Part shown: positions 47,573 through 57,038 of the stretch, piece after piece
How the letters are laid out: each line of letters starts with the position of its first letter
Numbering within the stretch: the first letter of the stretch is position 1
Source: Herbaspirillum sp. CF444
Lineage (GTDB): Bacteria; Pseudomonadota; Gammaproteobacteria; Burkholderiales; Burkholderiaceae_D
Length of the DNA stretch: 64,000 nt
Assembly (NCBI RefSeq): GCF_000282135.1
Contig: NZ_AKJW01000068.1
Coordinates: 1 to 64,000, forward strand
Reading direction: 5' to 3'
The notes under the pieces: generated by a model
Seen by the model: only the letters and a program-made list of their open reading frames with translations
What the model was told of the DNA's origin: nothing
Databases searched by the model: none
Translations under genes and position numbers: made by a program

Positions 47573-48067
47573 ATGGGCACTTTTGTGATCGACGCATTTG
47601 AATTTTGTCGGCTCAAAGAGCAGGCCGAGGGCGAGTTATCGGTAGCCGATCTGGCGCGTCTTGCCGGTGAAACGGTTGATCGCTCCGGCGCCATCAAGTG
47701 GTCGTTGAGCGGCGGTGCCGACAAGCTCGGACATCCGCAATTGCGTCTCTCTATTTCCGGTCAGGTCAATCTGGTCTGTCAGCGTTGTTTGACGTCGATG
47801 CCGTTTCAGGTGTCGTCCGATTCGACGCTGGTGCTGGCCAGGGATGAAGATGCTGCGGACGCCATCGAAGAGTTGCTCGATGATGAAGAGATTGATGTCA
47901 TTGTCGGTGATGCAGCTTTTGACGTCGGCGTTCTGGTTGAGGATGAGGCGTTGCTGGCGTTGCCGGTGGCTCCAAAGCACGATGTGTGTCCCGGTCATGT
48001 GGCGGCTGAGGCAGTTGCGGCAGAGAAAGTATCTCCGTTTTCGGTGTTAAAGAATTTAAAGCAGTAA
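47573..48067 (+). CDS. yceD: YceD family protein (DUF177)
   Basis: A 164-residue protein with the conserved CQRC motif (LVCQRCLTSMPF) and an acidic middle (EELLDDEEIDVIV). In bacteria the gene is nearly always beside rpmF, and the protein is linked to 23S rRNA accumulation or maturation in plants and bacteria. The order yceD-rpmF-plsX is kept. Its promoter at 47515-47544 gives a short leader. Confidence 0.92.
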   Translation: MGTFVIDAFEFCRLKEQAEGELSVADLARLAGETVDRSGAIKWSLSGGADKLGHPQLRLSISGQVNLVCQRCLTSMPFQVSSDSTLVLARDEDAADAIEELLDDEEIDVIVGDAAFDVGVLVEDEALLALPVAPKHDVCPGHVAAEAVAAEKVSPFSVLKNLKQ

Positions 48068-48175
48068 TTGTTGGTGGCGGGCTTTCGGGTTTGCCAAAGT
48101 ACGGATTCTCGGTTGGTCAGTCAATTTGCTAGCCGGATATGTTAAAATTTTAGAACTTAAGGTTTAGGAGTTATC

Positions 48176-48358
48176 ATGGCTGTTCAGCAAAACAAAAAGA
48201 CCCCATCGAAGCGCGGTATGCATCGTGCACACGATTTCCTGACAGCGCCGCCGCTGGCAGTCGAGCCGACAACTGGTGAAACACACCTGCGTCACCACAT
48301 CAGCCCGAACGGTTTCTACCGTGGTCGCAAAGTTCTGAAGACTAAGAACGACGAGTAA
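48176..48358 (+). CDS. rpmF: 50S ribosomal protein L32
   Basis: A 60-residue ribosomal protein of the large subunit. It starts [19 protein letters not shown] and ends with [18 protein letters not shown], both diagnostic. It has no cysteines, so it is the zinc-free form. TAGGAG precedes the ATG. A terminator follows 25 bases after its stop. Confidence 0.97.
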   Translation: MAVQQNKKTPSKRGMHRAHDFLTAPPLAVEPTTGETHLRHHISPNGFYRGRKVLKTKNDE

Positions 48359-48382
48359 TCGGGATTGCTGTTAAGGCGGAAC

Positions 48383-48417
48383 GCGGCGCAATGATTTTTT
48401 AATTGGCGCCGCTTTTT
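48383..48417 (+). terminator. Terminator after rpmF
   Basis: GCGGCGC (48383-48389) pairs with GCGCCGC (48406-48412), with an inner A-T extension, followed by five T. It separates yceD-rpmF from plsX, which has its own promoter. Confidence 0.8.
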
Positions 48418-48445
48418 ATATGCTTAATCAGCGTAGCGCGTCATT

Positions 48446-48473
48446 TTGAATCGCGCCAAATCTGCCCCATAAT
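48446..48473 (+). promoter_or_regulatory. Promoter of plsX-fab operon
   Basis: TTGAAT (48446-48451) and CATAAT (48468-48473) are spaced by 16 bases and end 29 bases before the plsX ATG. Confidence 0.6.
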
Positions 48474-48502
48474 GCGGGTTGGCAAGGCTCTGAATCAAAA
48501 CA

Positions 48503-49594
48503 ATGACCATCAAAATTTCCATTGACTGCATGGGCGGCGATCACGGCCCGTCAGTTACTATCCCAGCCGCCATTTCTTTTCTGCAGCGCGAACCTGAGGC
48601 CGAGTTGATCTTGGTCGGTCAGGAAGAGTTGTTGCGCGCGGTCTTGCGCAAGCACAAGCAGGCAGATGCCGCTCGGATCCGCATCCAGCATGCTTCCGAG
48701 GTCGTCACCATGGATGATCCGATTGAAGTCGCCCTGCGGCGCAAAAAGGATTCGTCCATGCGTGTCGCCGTGAACCTGGTCAAGGACGGCCAGGCGAATG
48801 CGGCGGTTTCCGCCGGCAACACCGGCGCGCTCATGGCGGTTTCCCGCTATGTACTCAAAACGATACCAGGCGTCGATCGCCCGGCTATCTGCACTATTCT
48901 CCCGAATCAAAAAGACGGTCCGACCTACATGCTCGATCTGGGCGCCAATGTAGATTGCGAACCGCAGCATTTACATCAATTTGCATTGATGGGCTCCGCC
49001 TTGGTTTCCGCCATGGAAGGCAAGCCCAAGCCGTCCATCGGTCTGCTCAATGTTGGCGAAGAAGAAATCAAAGGCAATGAAGTGGTCAAGCAGACCGCCG
49101 AGTTGCTGCACGCCGACCATGAAAAGGGCATACTTAATTTTTACGGCAATGTCGAAGGCAATGATATTTTCGAAGGCACTACGGATATCGTGGTGTGCGA
49201 CGGTTTTGTCGGCAATGTGACGTTGAAGGCTTCCGAAGGATTGGGGCGTTTCGTCAAGATCGTTCTGACCACGGAATTCAAAAAAGGCTTCTTCAACAAG
49301 CTGGGCGCCCTGATCGCTTACGGCGCCATCAAGGCCTTGTCGCGTCGGTTGAACCCATCCCGTTACAATGGCGCCAGTTTGCTGGGCTTGCGCGGGCTGG
49401 TTTTCAAAAGCCACGGCGGCGCCGATGTGTACGCGTTCGAATGGGCGATCCGTCGTGCCTACGATGCGGCCAAATATGATGTGTTGTCGCGCATCACGAC
49501 AACGATGGCGGAATTGATTCCGCAGGTGGAGGCCTTGCATGTCGCAGATCGCGCCGCCACATCAACCGAAACAACAGAACAGAAAACGGTATGA
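48503..49594 (+). CDS. plsX: Phosphate acyltransferase PlsX
   Basis: Makes acyl-phosphate from acyl-ACP, the first step toward phosphatidic acid through PlsY. The 363-residue protein has the start [18 protein letters not shown], the [12 protein letters not shown] motif and [17 protein letters not shown] near the C-terminus. It is peripheral to the inner membrane. Its stop overlaps the fabH start by four bases (49591-49594), so the two are coupled. Confidence 0.96.
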   Translation: MTIKISIDCMGGDHGPSVTIPAAISFLQREPEAELILVGQEELLRAVLRKHKQADAARIRIQHASEVVTMDDPIEVALRRKKDSSMRVAVNLVKDGQANAAVSAGNTGALMAVSRYVLKTIPGVDRPAICTILPNQKDGPTYMLDLGANVDCEPQHLHQFALMGSALVSAMEGKPKPSIGLLNVGEEEIKGNEVVKQTAELLHADHEKGILNFYGNVEGNDIFEGTTDIVVCDGFVGNVTLKASEGLGRFVKIVLTTEFKKGFFNKLGALIAYGAIKALSRRLNPSRYNGASLLGLRGLVFKSHGGADVYAFEWAIRRAYDAAKYDVLSRITTTMAELIPQVEALHVADRAATSTETTEQKTV

Positions 49595-50577
49595 CTCTCT
49601 ATAGCAAAATTGTCGGCACCGGCAGCTATCTGCCGCCCAAGCGCGTGACCAATGACGAGTTGGCAAAGCAGTTGGCGGAAAAGGGGATCGAGACTTCCGA
49701 CGAATGGATCGTATCGCGCAGCGGCATTTCCGCGCGCCACTATGCCGAATCGGACGTGTTGTCGAGCGACCTCGCCATAGAGGCAGCGCAGCGCGCCCTT
49801 GAGATGGCCAAGTTGCAGCCTGATGATATCGATCTCATCATCATGGCGACATCGACGCCGGATCATCTGGGTGGTTTCCCGAGTACGGCCTGTGTCGTTC
49901 AGCGCAAGCTGGGCATCACCAACGGTGCCGCCGCGATGGACGTGCAGGCGGTGTGCAGCGGCTTCGTCTACGCGATGTCGGTGGCGGACAGCTTCATCAA
50001 ATCCGGCGCGCACAAGAACGTGCTGGTGATCGGCGCGGAAGTGTTTTCGCGCATTCTGAATTTTGAAGATCGCACCACCTGCGTGCTGTTCGGCGACGGT
50101 GCCGGCGCCATTGTCATGACGGCGTCAAAAGAACCCGGCATTCTCGCTTCGAAATTGCATGCCGACGGCAGCCATGGTCACATTCTGTGCGTACCCGGCA
50201 ACGTCAACGATGGCGCAGTTGCCGGCAATGCGTATCTCTACATGGATGGTCCTGCTGTATTCAAGCTGGCGGTTTCCGTGCTGGACAAGGTGGCGCGTGA
50301 AGTGCTGGCAATTGCCCAGGTCGATGCGAAAGAAGTCGACTGGCTGATTCCGCATCAGGCCAATATCCGCATCATGCAAGGCACCGCCAAGAAACTCGGT
50401 CTGCCGCTGGAAAAAATGGTGGTGACCGTGGATGAGCACGGCAATACCTCCGCAGCGTCGATTCCGCTGGCTTTGGATCAGGCGGTGCGCGATGGTCGCG
50501 TCAAGCCGGGTCACAACGTCATGATGGAAGGCGTTGGCGGCGGCTTCACCTGGGGCGCCGTGCTGGTTCGCATGTAA
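49591..50577 (+). CDS. fabH: Beta-ketoacyl-ACP synthase III
   Basis: Starts fatty-acid synthesis by condensing acetyl-CoA with malonyl-ACP. The 328-residue protein shows the catalytic triad: Cys in [13 protein letters not shown], His in [12 protein letters not shown] and Asn in [14 protein letters not shown]. It is coupled to plsX. fabD follows after 67 bases. Confidence 0.97.
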   Translation: MTLYSKIVGTGSYLPPKRVTNDELAKQLAEKGIETSDEWIVSRSGISARHYAESDVLSSDLAIEAAQRALEMAKLQPDDIDLIIMATSTPDHLGGFPSTACVVQRKLGITNGAAAMDVQAVCSGFVYAMSVADSFIKSGAHKNVLVIGAEVFSRILNFEDRTTCVLFGDGAGAIVMTASKEPGILASKLHADGSHGHILCVPGNVNDGAVAGNAYLYMDGPAVFKLAVSVLDKVAREVLAIAQVDAKEVDWLIPHQANIRIMQGTAKKLGLPLEKMVVTVDEHGNTSAASIPLALDQAVRDGRVKPGHNVMMEGVGGGFTWGAVLVRM

Positions 50578-50644
50578 GCAGGCGCAGAGGGCAGTTCAAG
50601 CGCCTGTTCTGATATGAATTGATTTACTAACGACAAAATAGAGC

Positions 50645-51577
50645 ATGACAAAATTTGCTTTTGTTTTTCCGGGTCAGGGATCGCAAGCCATCGGCATGTT
50701 GAACGGATTTGCCGACAACGAAGTCGTCAAGGCGACTGTTGCGGAAGCTTCCGATGCGCTGCAATTCGATCTTGGCAAACTGATTGCCGAAGGCCCCAAG
50801 GAAGATCTCGACCTGACCACCAATACTCAGCCAGTCATGCTGACTGCCGCCGTGGCGTTTTATCGCGCCTGGCTGGCCGCGGGCGGCAAGGCGCCGGCGC
50901 TGGTCGCCGGTCATAGTCTGGGCGAGTATTCCGCGCTGGTTGCAGCCGGCGTGATCGCCTTCAAGGATGCGGTGCCGCTGGTCCGCTTCCGTGCGCAGGC
51001 AATGCAGGAGGCGGTTCCTGTCGGCCAGGGCGGCATGGCGGCGATTCTCGGTTTGTCGGACGACGACGTGCGCGCTGCCTGTGCCGAAGCAGCGCAGGGT
51101 GAAGTGGTCGAAGCCGTCAATTACAATTCGCCGGCGCAAGTGGTGATTGCCGGCAGCAAGGCGGCAGTCGAACGCGCCTGCGAAATCGCCAAGGCCAAGG
51201 GCGCCAAGCGTGCGCTGGTGTTGCCGGTTTCCGCGCCGTTCCATTCTTCGCTGCTCAAGCCGGCGTCGGATCGTCTGCAGGCGTATCTGGCGAACGTGCC
51301 GTTCTCTGCGCCACAACTGCCGCTGATCAACAACGTCGATGTCGCCATCGTCAATGATCCTGCCGCCATCAAGGATGCATTGGTGCGCCAGGCTGCCAGC
51401 GCCGTGCGTTGGGTCGAGACCGTGCAAAAGATGTCGGCTGAAGGCATTACTCATGTGGTCGAATGCGGTCCCGGCAAAGTGCTGGCCGGCTTGACCAAGC
51501 GTATCAATGGCGACCTGACCGGCGAAGCCATCGTCGATCAGGCTTCTCTGGACAAAGTATTGGAGTTGCTGAAGTGA
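50645..51577 (+). CDS. fabD: Malonyl-CoA:ACP transacylase
   Basis: Loads malonate from CoA onto acyl carrier protein. The 310-residue protein has the active-site serine in AGHSLGEYSALVAAG, the FVFPGQGSQ start and the conserved histidine region VSAPFHSSLLKPA. The GTG start of fabG overlaps its stop by four bases (GTGA at 51574-51577). Confidence 0.97.
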   Translation: MTKFAFVFPGQGSQAIGMLNGFADNEVVKATVAEASDALQFDLGKLIAEGPKEDLDLTTNTQPVMLTAAVAFYRAWLAAGGKAPALVAGHSLGEYSALVAAGVIAFKDAVPLVRFRAQAMQEAVPVGQGGMAAILGLSDDDVRAACAEAAQGEVVEAVNYNSPAQVVIAGSKAAVERACEIAKAKGAKRALVLPVSAPFHSSLLKPASDRLQAYLANVPFSAPQLPLINNVDVAIVNDPAAIKDALVRQAASAVRWVETVQKMSAEGITHVVECGPGKVLAGLTKRINGDLTGEAIVDQASLDKVLELLK

Positions 51578-52347
51578 GTGATCAAATTTCGCAAAATTCG
51601 CAAAACCTGCAAAATCAAGTCGCGCTGGTGACCGGCGCATCCCGCGGCATCGGTCGCGCCATTGCTCAGGAACTGGTTCGCCAGGGCGCCAAAGTGATCG
51701 GCACGGCGACGTCTGAAGCCGGTGCTGCCGCCATCAGCGAATACCTCGAGCAATTGCAGCCGGGTTGCGGCAAGGGCGTCGTTCTCAATGTGACGGACGT
51801 TGCTGCCTGCAACGCCGTCATCGATACGATTCAAAAAGAATTCGGCGGCCTCTCCATCCTGGTCAACAACGCCGGCATCACGCAAGATCAGCTCGCCATG
51901 CGCATGAAAGAAGAGGAGTGGGATAATGTCATTTCCACGAATCTGACGGCAGTGGGGCGCCTGTCGCGCGCCGTGTTGCGCGGCATGATGAAGGCCAAGC
52001 ATGGACGCATCATCAACATCACCTCCGTGGTTGGTTCGGCCGGTAATCCGGGGCAGATGAACTACGCAGCCGCCAAGGCCGGTGTTGCCGGCATGAGCCG
52101 CGCGCTGGCGCGTGAAATCGGCAGTCGCAACATCACGGTCAATTGCATTGCGCCGGGCTTTATCGACACCGACATGACCAAAGTGCTGGGCGAGCAGCAA
52201 ACTGCCGCTTTGTTGCAGCAGATTCCGCTGGGTCGTCTCGGCGCTCCTGAGGATATCGCTGCAGCAGTAGCGTTCCTGGCGTCGGCGCAGGCCGGCTACA
52301 TCACCGGCACGACCTTGCACGTCAATGGCGGCATGTATATGAATTAA
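51574..52347 (+). CDS. fabG: 3-oxoacyl-ACP reductase
   Basis: NADPH-dependent reduction of 3-oxoacyl-ACP in the elongation cycle. The 257-residue SDR has ALVTGASRGIGRAIA, NNAGITQD and the catalytic Tyr-x3-Lys in MNYAAAKAG. I choose the GTG at 51574, coupled to the fabD stop, because it gives the normal length with a short Gln/Asn/Ser-rich lead (SDQISQNSQNLQNQ) before the fold; the frame upstream overlaps fabD. Confidence 0.95.
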   Translation: MSDQISQNSQNLQNQVALVTGASRGIGRAIAQELVRQGAKVIGTATSEAGAAAISEYLEQLQPGCGKGVVLNVTDVAACNAVIDTIQKEFGGLSILVNNAGITQDQLAMRMKEEEWDNVISTNLTAVGRLSRAVLRGMMKAKHGRIINITSVVGSAGNPGQMNYAAAKAGVAGMSRALAREIGSRNITVNCIAPGFIDTDMTKVLGEQQTAALLQQIPLGRLGAPEDIAAAVAFLASAQAGYITGTTLHVNGGMYMN

Positions 52348-52375
52348 GCGTCTTTGGACGCAGTTGGCAGCAATT

Positions 52376-52400
52376 TAAGTATTCTTGCTAAGAATACTTA
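52376..52400. promoter_or_regulatory. Perfect AT-rich palindrome upstream of acpP
   Basis: TAAGTATTCTT (52376-52386) is exactly complementary to AAGAATACTTA (52390-52400) around GCT. It lies 29 bases after the fabG stop and just upstream of the acpP -10. It could be a weak terminator of fabG or an operator for a fatty-acid regulator. Confidence 0.6.
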
Positions 52401-52425
52401 AAAGTAAATTTTTGGCGTGCAAACC

Positions 52426-52434
52426 TGATAAAAT
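52426..52434 (+). promoter_or_regulatory. Extended -10 promoter of acpP
   Basis: TGATAAAAT forms an extended -10 about 37 bases before the acpP ATG. A separate promoter fits the high demand for acyl carrier protein. Confidence 0.55.
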
Positions 52435-52470
52435 GCGCGCACTTTTGTAACCTATCCACTGGAGGCACTT

Positions 52471-52710
52471 ATGTCCGATATCGAACAACGCGTTAAAAAG
52501 ATCGTCGCTGAGCAACTGGGCGTCGCTGAAGCTGACATCAAGACAGAATCGTCGTTCGTGGACGATCTGGGCGCTGACTCGCTCGACACGGTCGAACTGG
52601 TCATGGCGCTGGAAGATGAGTTCGAAATGGAAATCCCTGACGAACAAGCTGAAAAAATTACAACCGTGCAACAGGCGATCGATTACGCCAAGGCACACGT
52701 CAAGGCCTAA
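52471..52710 (+). CDS. acpP: Acyl carrier protein
   Basis: The 79-residue acidic carrier of growing fatty acids. The phosphopantetheine attachment serine is in [22 protein letters not shown] precedes the ATG. It lies between fabG and fabF, the usual place. Confidence 0.98.
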   Translation: MSDIEQRVKKIVAEQLGVAEADIKTESSFVDDLGADSLDTVELVMALEDEFEMEIPDEQAEKITTVQQAIDYAKAHVKA

Positions 52711-52740
52711 GCTGGTTTTGAACGACTCTAGGAGAATTGC

Positions 52741-53982
52741 TTGAGCCGCTCACGTGAACGTCGTGTAGTCATTACCGGTCTGGGATGCATTTCGCCTGTT
52801 GGCAATACCATTGCCGATGCATGGGGTGCAGTCAAGGAAGGTAAGTCGGGCATTGCCACCATCACGAAGTTTGATGCCACTCCTTTCACCACGCATTTTG
52901 CGGGTGAAGTGAAGGGCTTCAATATCGAAGATTACATCCCCGCCAAAGAAGCTCGCCACATGGATACCTTCATCCATTTCGGCATGGCGGCCGGGATGCA
53001 GGCTATGCAGGACAGTGGCCTGGTCGTTACCGACGAAAATGCCGAACGTATCGGCGTCATCATCGGTTCCGGCATCGGTGGTTTGCCTCTGATCGAGCAA
53101 ACGCATGAAGAACTGACCAACCGCGGCCCGCGCCGCATCAGTCCGTTCTTCATTCCGGCGTCGATCATCAATATGATTTCCGGTAACTTGTCGATCAAGT
53201 ACGGTCTGAAGGGCCCCAATCTGGCCATCGTGACTGCTTGTACGACTGGTCTGCATTGCATCGGCTCGGCCAGTCGCATGATTCAGTACGGCGACGCCGA
53301 CGTGATGATTGCGGGGGGCGCGGAGTCCAGTGTTTCGCCATTGGGTATCGGTGGTTTCGCTTCCGCGCGTGCACTGTCGACTCGCAATGACGATCCGGCG
53401 ACCGCTTCCCGTCCGTGGGACAAGGATCGCGACGGTTTCGTGCTCGGCGAAGGCGCAGGCGTGATGGTGCTGGAAGAGTACGAGCATGCCAAGGCGCGCG
53501 GTGCCAAGATCTATGCTGAAGTGCTCGGTTTCGGGATGAGCGGCGATGCTTATCACATGACCGCGCCGAATCTGGATGGTCCGCGTCGTTGCGTGGTTTC
53601 TGCCTTGCGCGATGCCGGCGTCAATCCGGACGAAGTGCAGTACCTGAACGCGCACGGCACGTCGACCCCGCTGGGCGACAAGAACGAAACCGATGCAATC
53701 AAGGCGGCTTTCGGCGATCATGCCTACAAGATGGTCGTCAATTCCACCAAGTCCATGACCGGCCATTTGCTGGGCGGTGCAGGCGGGCTGGAATCGGTGT
53801 TCACCGTGTTGGCGCTGCACAATCAGGTCTCTCCTCCGACCATGAACATCTTTAATCAGGATCCGGAGTGCGACCTTGATTACTGTGCCAACCAGGCGCG
53901 CGATATGAAAATCGATATCGCCGTCAAGAATTCGTTCGGATTCGGTGGCACCAACGGCACATTGGTGTTCGGTAAGGTATAA
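52741..53982 (+). CDS. fabF: Beta-ketoacyl-ACP synthase II
   Basis: Elongates acyl-ACP with malonyl-ACP. The 413-residue protein has the nucleophile Cys in [12 protein letters not shown] and histidines in [11 protein letters not shown] and [11 protein letters not shown], the KAS II pattern. The start is TTG at 52741 with AGGAGA upstream at good spacing, and the product begins [21 protein letters not shown] 10-base-stem hairpin follows the stop. Confidence 0.96.
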   Translation: MSRSRERRVVITGLGCISPVGNTIADAWGAVKEGKSGIATITKFDATPFTTHFAGEVKGFNIEDYIPAKEARHMDTFIHFGMAAGMQAMQDSGLVVTDENAERIGVIIGSGIGGLPLIEQTHEELTNRGPRRISPFFIPASIINMISGNLSIKYGLKGPNLAIVTACTTGLHCIGSASRMIQYGDADVMIAGGAESSVSPLGIGGFASARALSTRNDDPATASRPWDKDRDGFVLGEGAGVMVLEEYEHAKARGAKIYAEVLGFGMSGDAYHMTAPNLDGPRRCVVSALRDAGVNPDEVQYLNAHGTSTPLGDKNETDAIKAAFGDHAYKMVVNSTKSMTGHLLGGAGGLESVFTVLALHNQVSPPTMNIFNQDPECDLDYCANQARDMKIDIAVKNSFGFGGTNGTLVFGKV

Positions 53983-53990
53983 ATGCCTGG

Positions 53991-54020
53991 CTCGGCTTTC
54001 AAGTGAAAGCCGAGTTCGTT
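53991..54020 (+). terminator. Stem-loop after fabF
   Basis: CTCGGCTTTC (53991-54000) pairs perfectly with GAAAGCCGAG (54005-54014), followed by a T-rich but interrupted tail. It probably ends the fab transcript. Confidence 0.65.
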
Positions 54021-54037
54021 TCTCCACTCCAATTTAT

Positions 54038-54523
54038 ATGTCGATAGCAGTTTCCGCGGATATCAAGCCTTCCCGTATGCTATTGATCATGATGGCTGCC
54101 GCAGCTATCGTCGTCGCCCTCATCGGCGTTATCTTTGCTTTTGCCCTGGTAGGGCAATTGTCTTTCATTTTCAGAATGTCCCTTGCTGCAATATGCATTG
54201 CGGCTGCATTGCTGGCATTCTGGCTGGCGTTGCAAAATCGCAAGGCCGTCTGGTTGCATATTTCCGGAACGGGGCAGATTCGTCTGGTGGAACATCATGC
54301 CGTCGTGCGTGCGAAGGCCGGTTCACGGGTCATGAGCGGCGGTCTGGCGCAGTTGCTGGCAGGTTCTACCGTATGGCCGAACCTGCTATTGCTGCGGTTG
54401 AGACTTGAAAACGGCAAAGTACGCACCATACCTGTCTTGCCGGACTCTGTCTCGAAAGAAACTTTCCGGGCCCTGCAAGTGGCTTGCCGCTGGGTTGCAA
54501 GCCATAATAACGACGCCCGCTAG
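54038..54523 (+). CDS. Small membrane protein, YgfX-like
   Basis: A 161-residue protein with two adjacent membrane helices (about residues 15-38 and 44-66) followed by a soluble domain with LLLLRLRLENGKVRTIPVLPDSV. This layout and size resemble YgfX/CptA, and in betaproteobacteria a gene of this kind often lies just before rpoE. Sequence recognition is weak, so the family is tentative. The ATG at 54038 has no strong ribosome site. Confidence 0.65.
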   Translation: MSIAVSADIKPSRMLLIMMAAAAIVVALIGVIFAFALVGQLSFIFRMSLAAICIAAALLAFWLALQNRKAVWLHISGTGQIRLVEHHAVVRAKAGSRVMSGGLAQLLAGSTVWPNLLLLRLRLENGKVRTIPVLPDSVSKETFRALQVACRWVASHNNDAR

Positions 54524-54636
54524 GCATCGGACTCACCAGAAAAGCAAAAAGATAGTACGCTTGCTGAATTTATTGCGTCACAACTGGTCAATGACTCGGT
54601 TTGTGCAGAAATGATAAAAAAACAAGGAACCTGGAT

Positions 54637-55239
54637 TTGACGACGGAACGCGAAATTGATCAACTGCTTGTCGAGCGTGTGCAGCGTGGCGATAAGAAGG
54701 CGTTCGAGCTATTGGTTGCCAAATATCAACGGAAACTGATGCGGCTCGTTTCGCGCCTGGTACGCGATCAGGCGGAAGCCGAGGATGTCGTGCAGGAGGC
54801 GTTCATCAAAGCCTACCGCGCGCTGCCCCAGTTTCGAGGCGACTCCGCGTTCTATACCTGGTTGTATCGCATCGGCATCAACACGGCGAAAAACTACCTG
54901 GTGACCATGGGGCGCAGGGCGCCGACGTCGACCGAGGCGGATGCTGAAGAAGCTGAAACTTTTGACGATGGGGAGCACCTAAGAGACATCAATACTCCCG
55001 AGTCGATGCTGGCGACCAAGCAAATTGCCCAGACCGTCAACGTTGCAATGGAGGCGTTGCCGGAGGAATTGCGAACAGCAATCACTCTGCGTGAAATTGA
55101 AGGGCTGAGTTACGATGAAATCGCCGATGCCATGGGATGTCCGATTGGCACCGTGCGCAGCCGGATTTTCCGGGCGCGCGAAGCGATTGCGGAAAAACTG
55201 AGGCCATTGCTGGGCACGGCAATCGACAAACGTTGGTAA
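54637..55239 (+). CDS. rpoE: RNA polymerase sigma factor RpoE (AlgU)
   Basis: The extracytoplasmic stress sigma factor. The 200-residue protein has region 2 (DQAEAEDVVQEAFIKAYRAL, FYTWLYRIGINTAKNYL) and region 4 (LREIEGLSYDEIADAMGCP). I choose TTG at 54637, with AAGGA eight bases upstream, which gives the usual start TTEREIDQLLVERVQRGD; the frame begins at 54601. It is followed by its anti-sigma factor rseA and by rseB and mucD. I saw no sigma-E consensus promoter directly upstream. Confidence 0.95.
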   Translation: MTTEREIDQLLVERVQRGDKKAFELLVAKYQRKLMRLVSRLVRDQAEAEDVVQEAFIKAYRALPQFRGDSAFYTWLYRIGINTAKNYLVTMGRRAPTSTEADAEEAETFDDGEHLRDINTPESMLATKQIAQTVNVAMEALPEELRTAITLREIEGLSYDEIADAMGCPIGTVRSRIFRAREAIAEKLRPLLGTAIDKRW

Positions 55240-55350
55240 GGTCGGTGGTTGATGCAGAATGCCGTTGTAATGCGTTATGAGTTTTGCAGGTAAGCGACAT
55301 AAAAATAAGAGTGGGTGATGGAACTGAATTTTGTGGCCGGGTGACTACTT

Positions 55351-55998
55351 ATGGATACCAAAGAAATTAGCAGAGAACAGATTTCGGCATTGGCCGACGG
55401 CGAGCTTGTTGACGCACATGTCAACGTAGCGCTGGCCGTGTTGCGACAGCCTGAAGAGCAGATCACATGGGATTTGTATCATCAGATTGGCGACGTTCTG
55501 CGCTCCGATGAAATGGCTTTCTCGCTGAGCGAGGGGTTCGCGGCGAAGATGAGCGCGCGTCTCGATGCCGAGCCGGCAATTATTGCCCCACAGCTGAATA
55601 CTGTGGCGGCGGAGCAGATTATTGTGCCCGCGGCCGCAAATGGCGGATCGGCGCGCAGACGTTTCGTGCGACGGTTTGCCATGCCGGGCGCCGCGGTTGC
55701 AGCAGCCGTGGTGGCGGTCGTTTTCGTGGCCGCTCCGCAGCAATCGGTGACGATGGCCAATAACGGCGCGGCGACGTCTACCATCGTTGCTCCATCCGGA
55801 TCGGGCATCACGACCGTGGCGGCATCGTCGTCTCCGCAAAGCGCCGCGCAGGTCAGCAGTCTGGCGCAGCAAGGCGAAGTCGCTCGCGACCCGCGTATCG
55901 ACGACTATCTGCTGGCACACCAGCGTTTCTCGCCTTCCATGTACAGTTCGGTCCAATATGCCCGTTCGGCGGCCTTCGCAATTGACTCAGATAAATAA
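55351..55998 (+). CDS. rseA: Anti-sigma-E factor RseA
   Basis: A 215-residue inner-membrane protein that should hold RpoE inactive until cleaved. The cytoplasmic part (residues about 1-105) starts DTKEISREQISALADGELVD, the RseA_N signature; one membrane helix follows near residues 115-130 (GAAVAAAVVAVVFVA), then a periplasmic tail ending in SPSMYSSVQYARSAAF. It is a divergent family, so the call rests on the start motif and position. rseB begins one base after its stop. Confidence 0.9.
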   Translation: MDTKEISREQISALADGELVDAHVNVALAVLRQPEEQITWDLYHQIGDVLRSDEMAFSLSEGFAAKMSARLDAEPAIIAPQLNTVAAEQIIVPAAANGGSARRRFVRRFAMPGAAVAAAVVAVVFVAAPQQSVTMANNGAATSTIVAPSGSGITTVAASSSPQSAAQVSSLAQQGEVARDPRIDDYLLAHQRFSPSMYSSVQYARSAAFAIDSDK

Positions 55999-55999
55999 T

Positions 56000-57025
56000 A
56001 TGCGGCAGACACAAGGTTTGCTCCGGGTAGTTCTATTCCTTTCGGCATTCATGGCATTCTCCGCTCGGGCGGAGAATGCACTGCCGGCAAAAGTGAGCAA
56101 CAATCAGGACGCGCAGGTCTTACTCAAGAAAATCCAGTCCGCTGCTCAGCGGCTCAATTATTCCGGTACCTTCGTTTATCAGCAGTCCAATCAGATGCGC
56201 ACCTCGCGCATTACGCACATCCTGTCCGGCAAGAACGAGATTGAAAAGCTGGAAGTCCTCGACGGCAAGCCGCGCGAATATATCCGCAACAACGACGACG
56301 TCGCCTGTTATGTGCCTGAGGCCAAAACGGTTCTGATCGAAAAGCGCATTACCCGGGATGTCTTCCCCGCGATTCTGGCTGCCAATCCCACCGACCTGGT
56401 CGATTATTACAGCGTCAAAATGGGCGAAACCGGTCGCGTTGCCGGCCATGACTGCCAGGCGGTGATTCTGGAGCCAAAAGACAAATTGCGCTATGGTTAC
56501 AAGCTCTGGGCCGACAAGGCCACCGGGCTGTTGTTGCGAGCCCAGACCTTTGACGCCAAGAATGAGGTGGTGGAGCAGATATCCTTTACACAAATTGAAA
56601 TCGGCAATATTGATCACAATCGCGTCAAGCCAAGCTTTACCAACACCAATGGCTGGCACATTGAAAACTCCGTCATGAGCCAGGTCAATCTGTCCGGCTG
56701 GTCGGTAACGCCGCCACCGGGATTCAAGAAGATTCAGGAAGTCAAACGCCTGATTTCGGATACGCAAAACACAGGCACGTCTACGGCCCAGCATGGCGTG
56801 ACAACCCAGCGGGAAGTCTCCCAGATCGTGTTTTCAGACGGCCTTGCCGCGATTTCGGTATTCATCGAACCCGGTTCGCAAAGCCGCACTGAAGGCTCCA
56901 TGCAGCAGGGCGCCATGAACATCGTCGGCCGTCGCCAGGGTGATTACTGGTTGACCGTCGTTGGCGAAGTGCCTGGCACAGCGATTCGGCAAGTGTCAAA
57001 CTCAATAGAATTCAAATCCAAATAA
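56000..57025 (+). CDS. rseB: Sigma-E regulatory protein RseB
   Basis: A periplasmic protein that binds RseA and shields it from DegS; it senses lipopolysaccharide or lipoprotein signals. The 341-residue precursor has a signal peptide ending near FMAFSARA; the mature part has RLNYSGTFVYQQSNQMRTSR and the C-terminal MucB_RseB domain. The ATG at 56000 is one base after the rseA stop; the longer frame from 55787 overlaps rseA. Confidence 0.94.
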   Translation: MRQTQGLLRVVLFLSAFMAFSARAENALPAKVSNNQDAQVLLKKIQSAAQRLNYSGTFVYQQSNQMRTSRITHILSGKNEIEKLEVLDGKPREYIRNNDDVACYVPEAKTVLIEKRITRDVFPAILAANPTDLVDYYSVKMGETGRVAGHDCQAVILEPKDKLRYGYKLWADKATGLLLRAQTFDAKNEVVEQISFTQIEIGNIDHNRVKPSFTNTNGWHIENSVMSQVNLSGWSVTPPPGFKKIQEVKRLISDTQNTGTSTAQHGVTTQREVSQIVFSDGLAAISVFIEPGSQSRTEGSMQQGAMNIVGRRQGDYWLTVVGEVPGTAIRQVSNSIEFKSK

Positions 57026-57038
57026 TACAAAAATCCAC

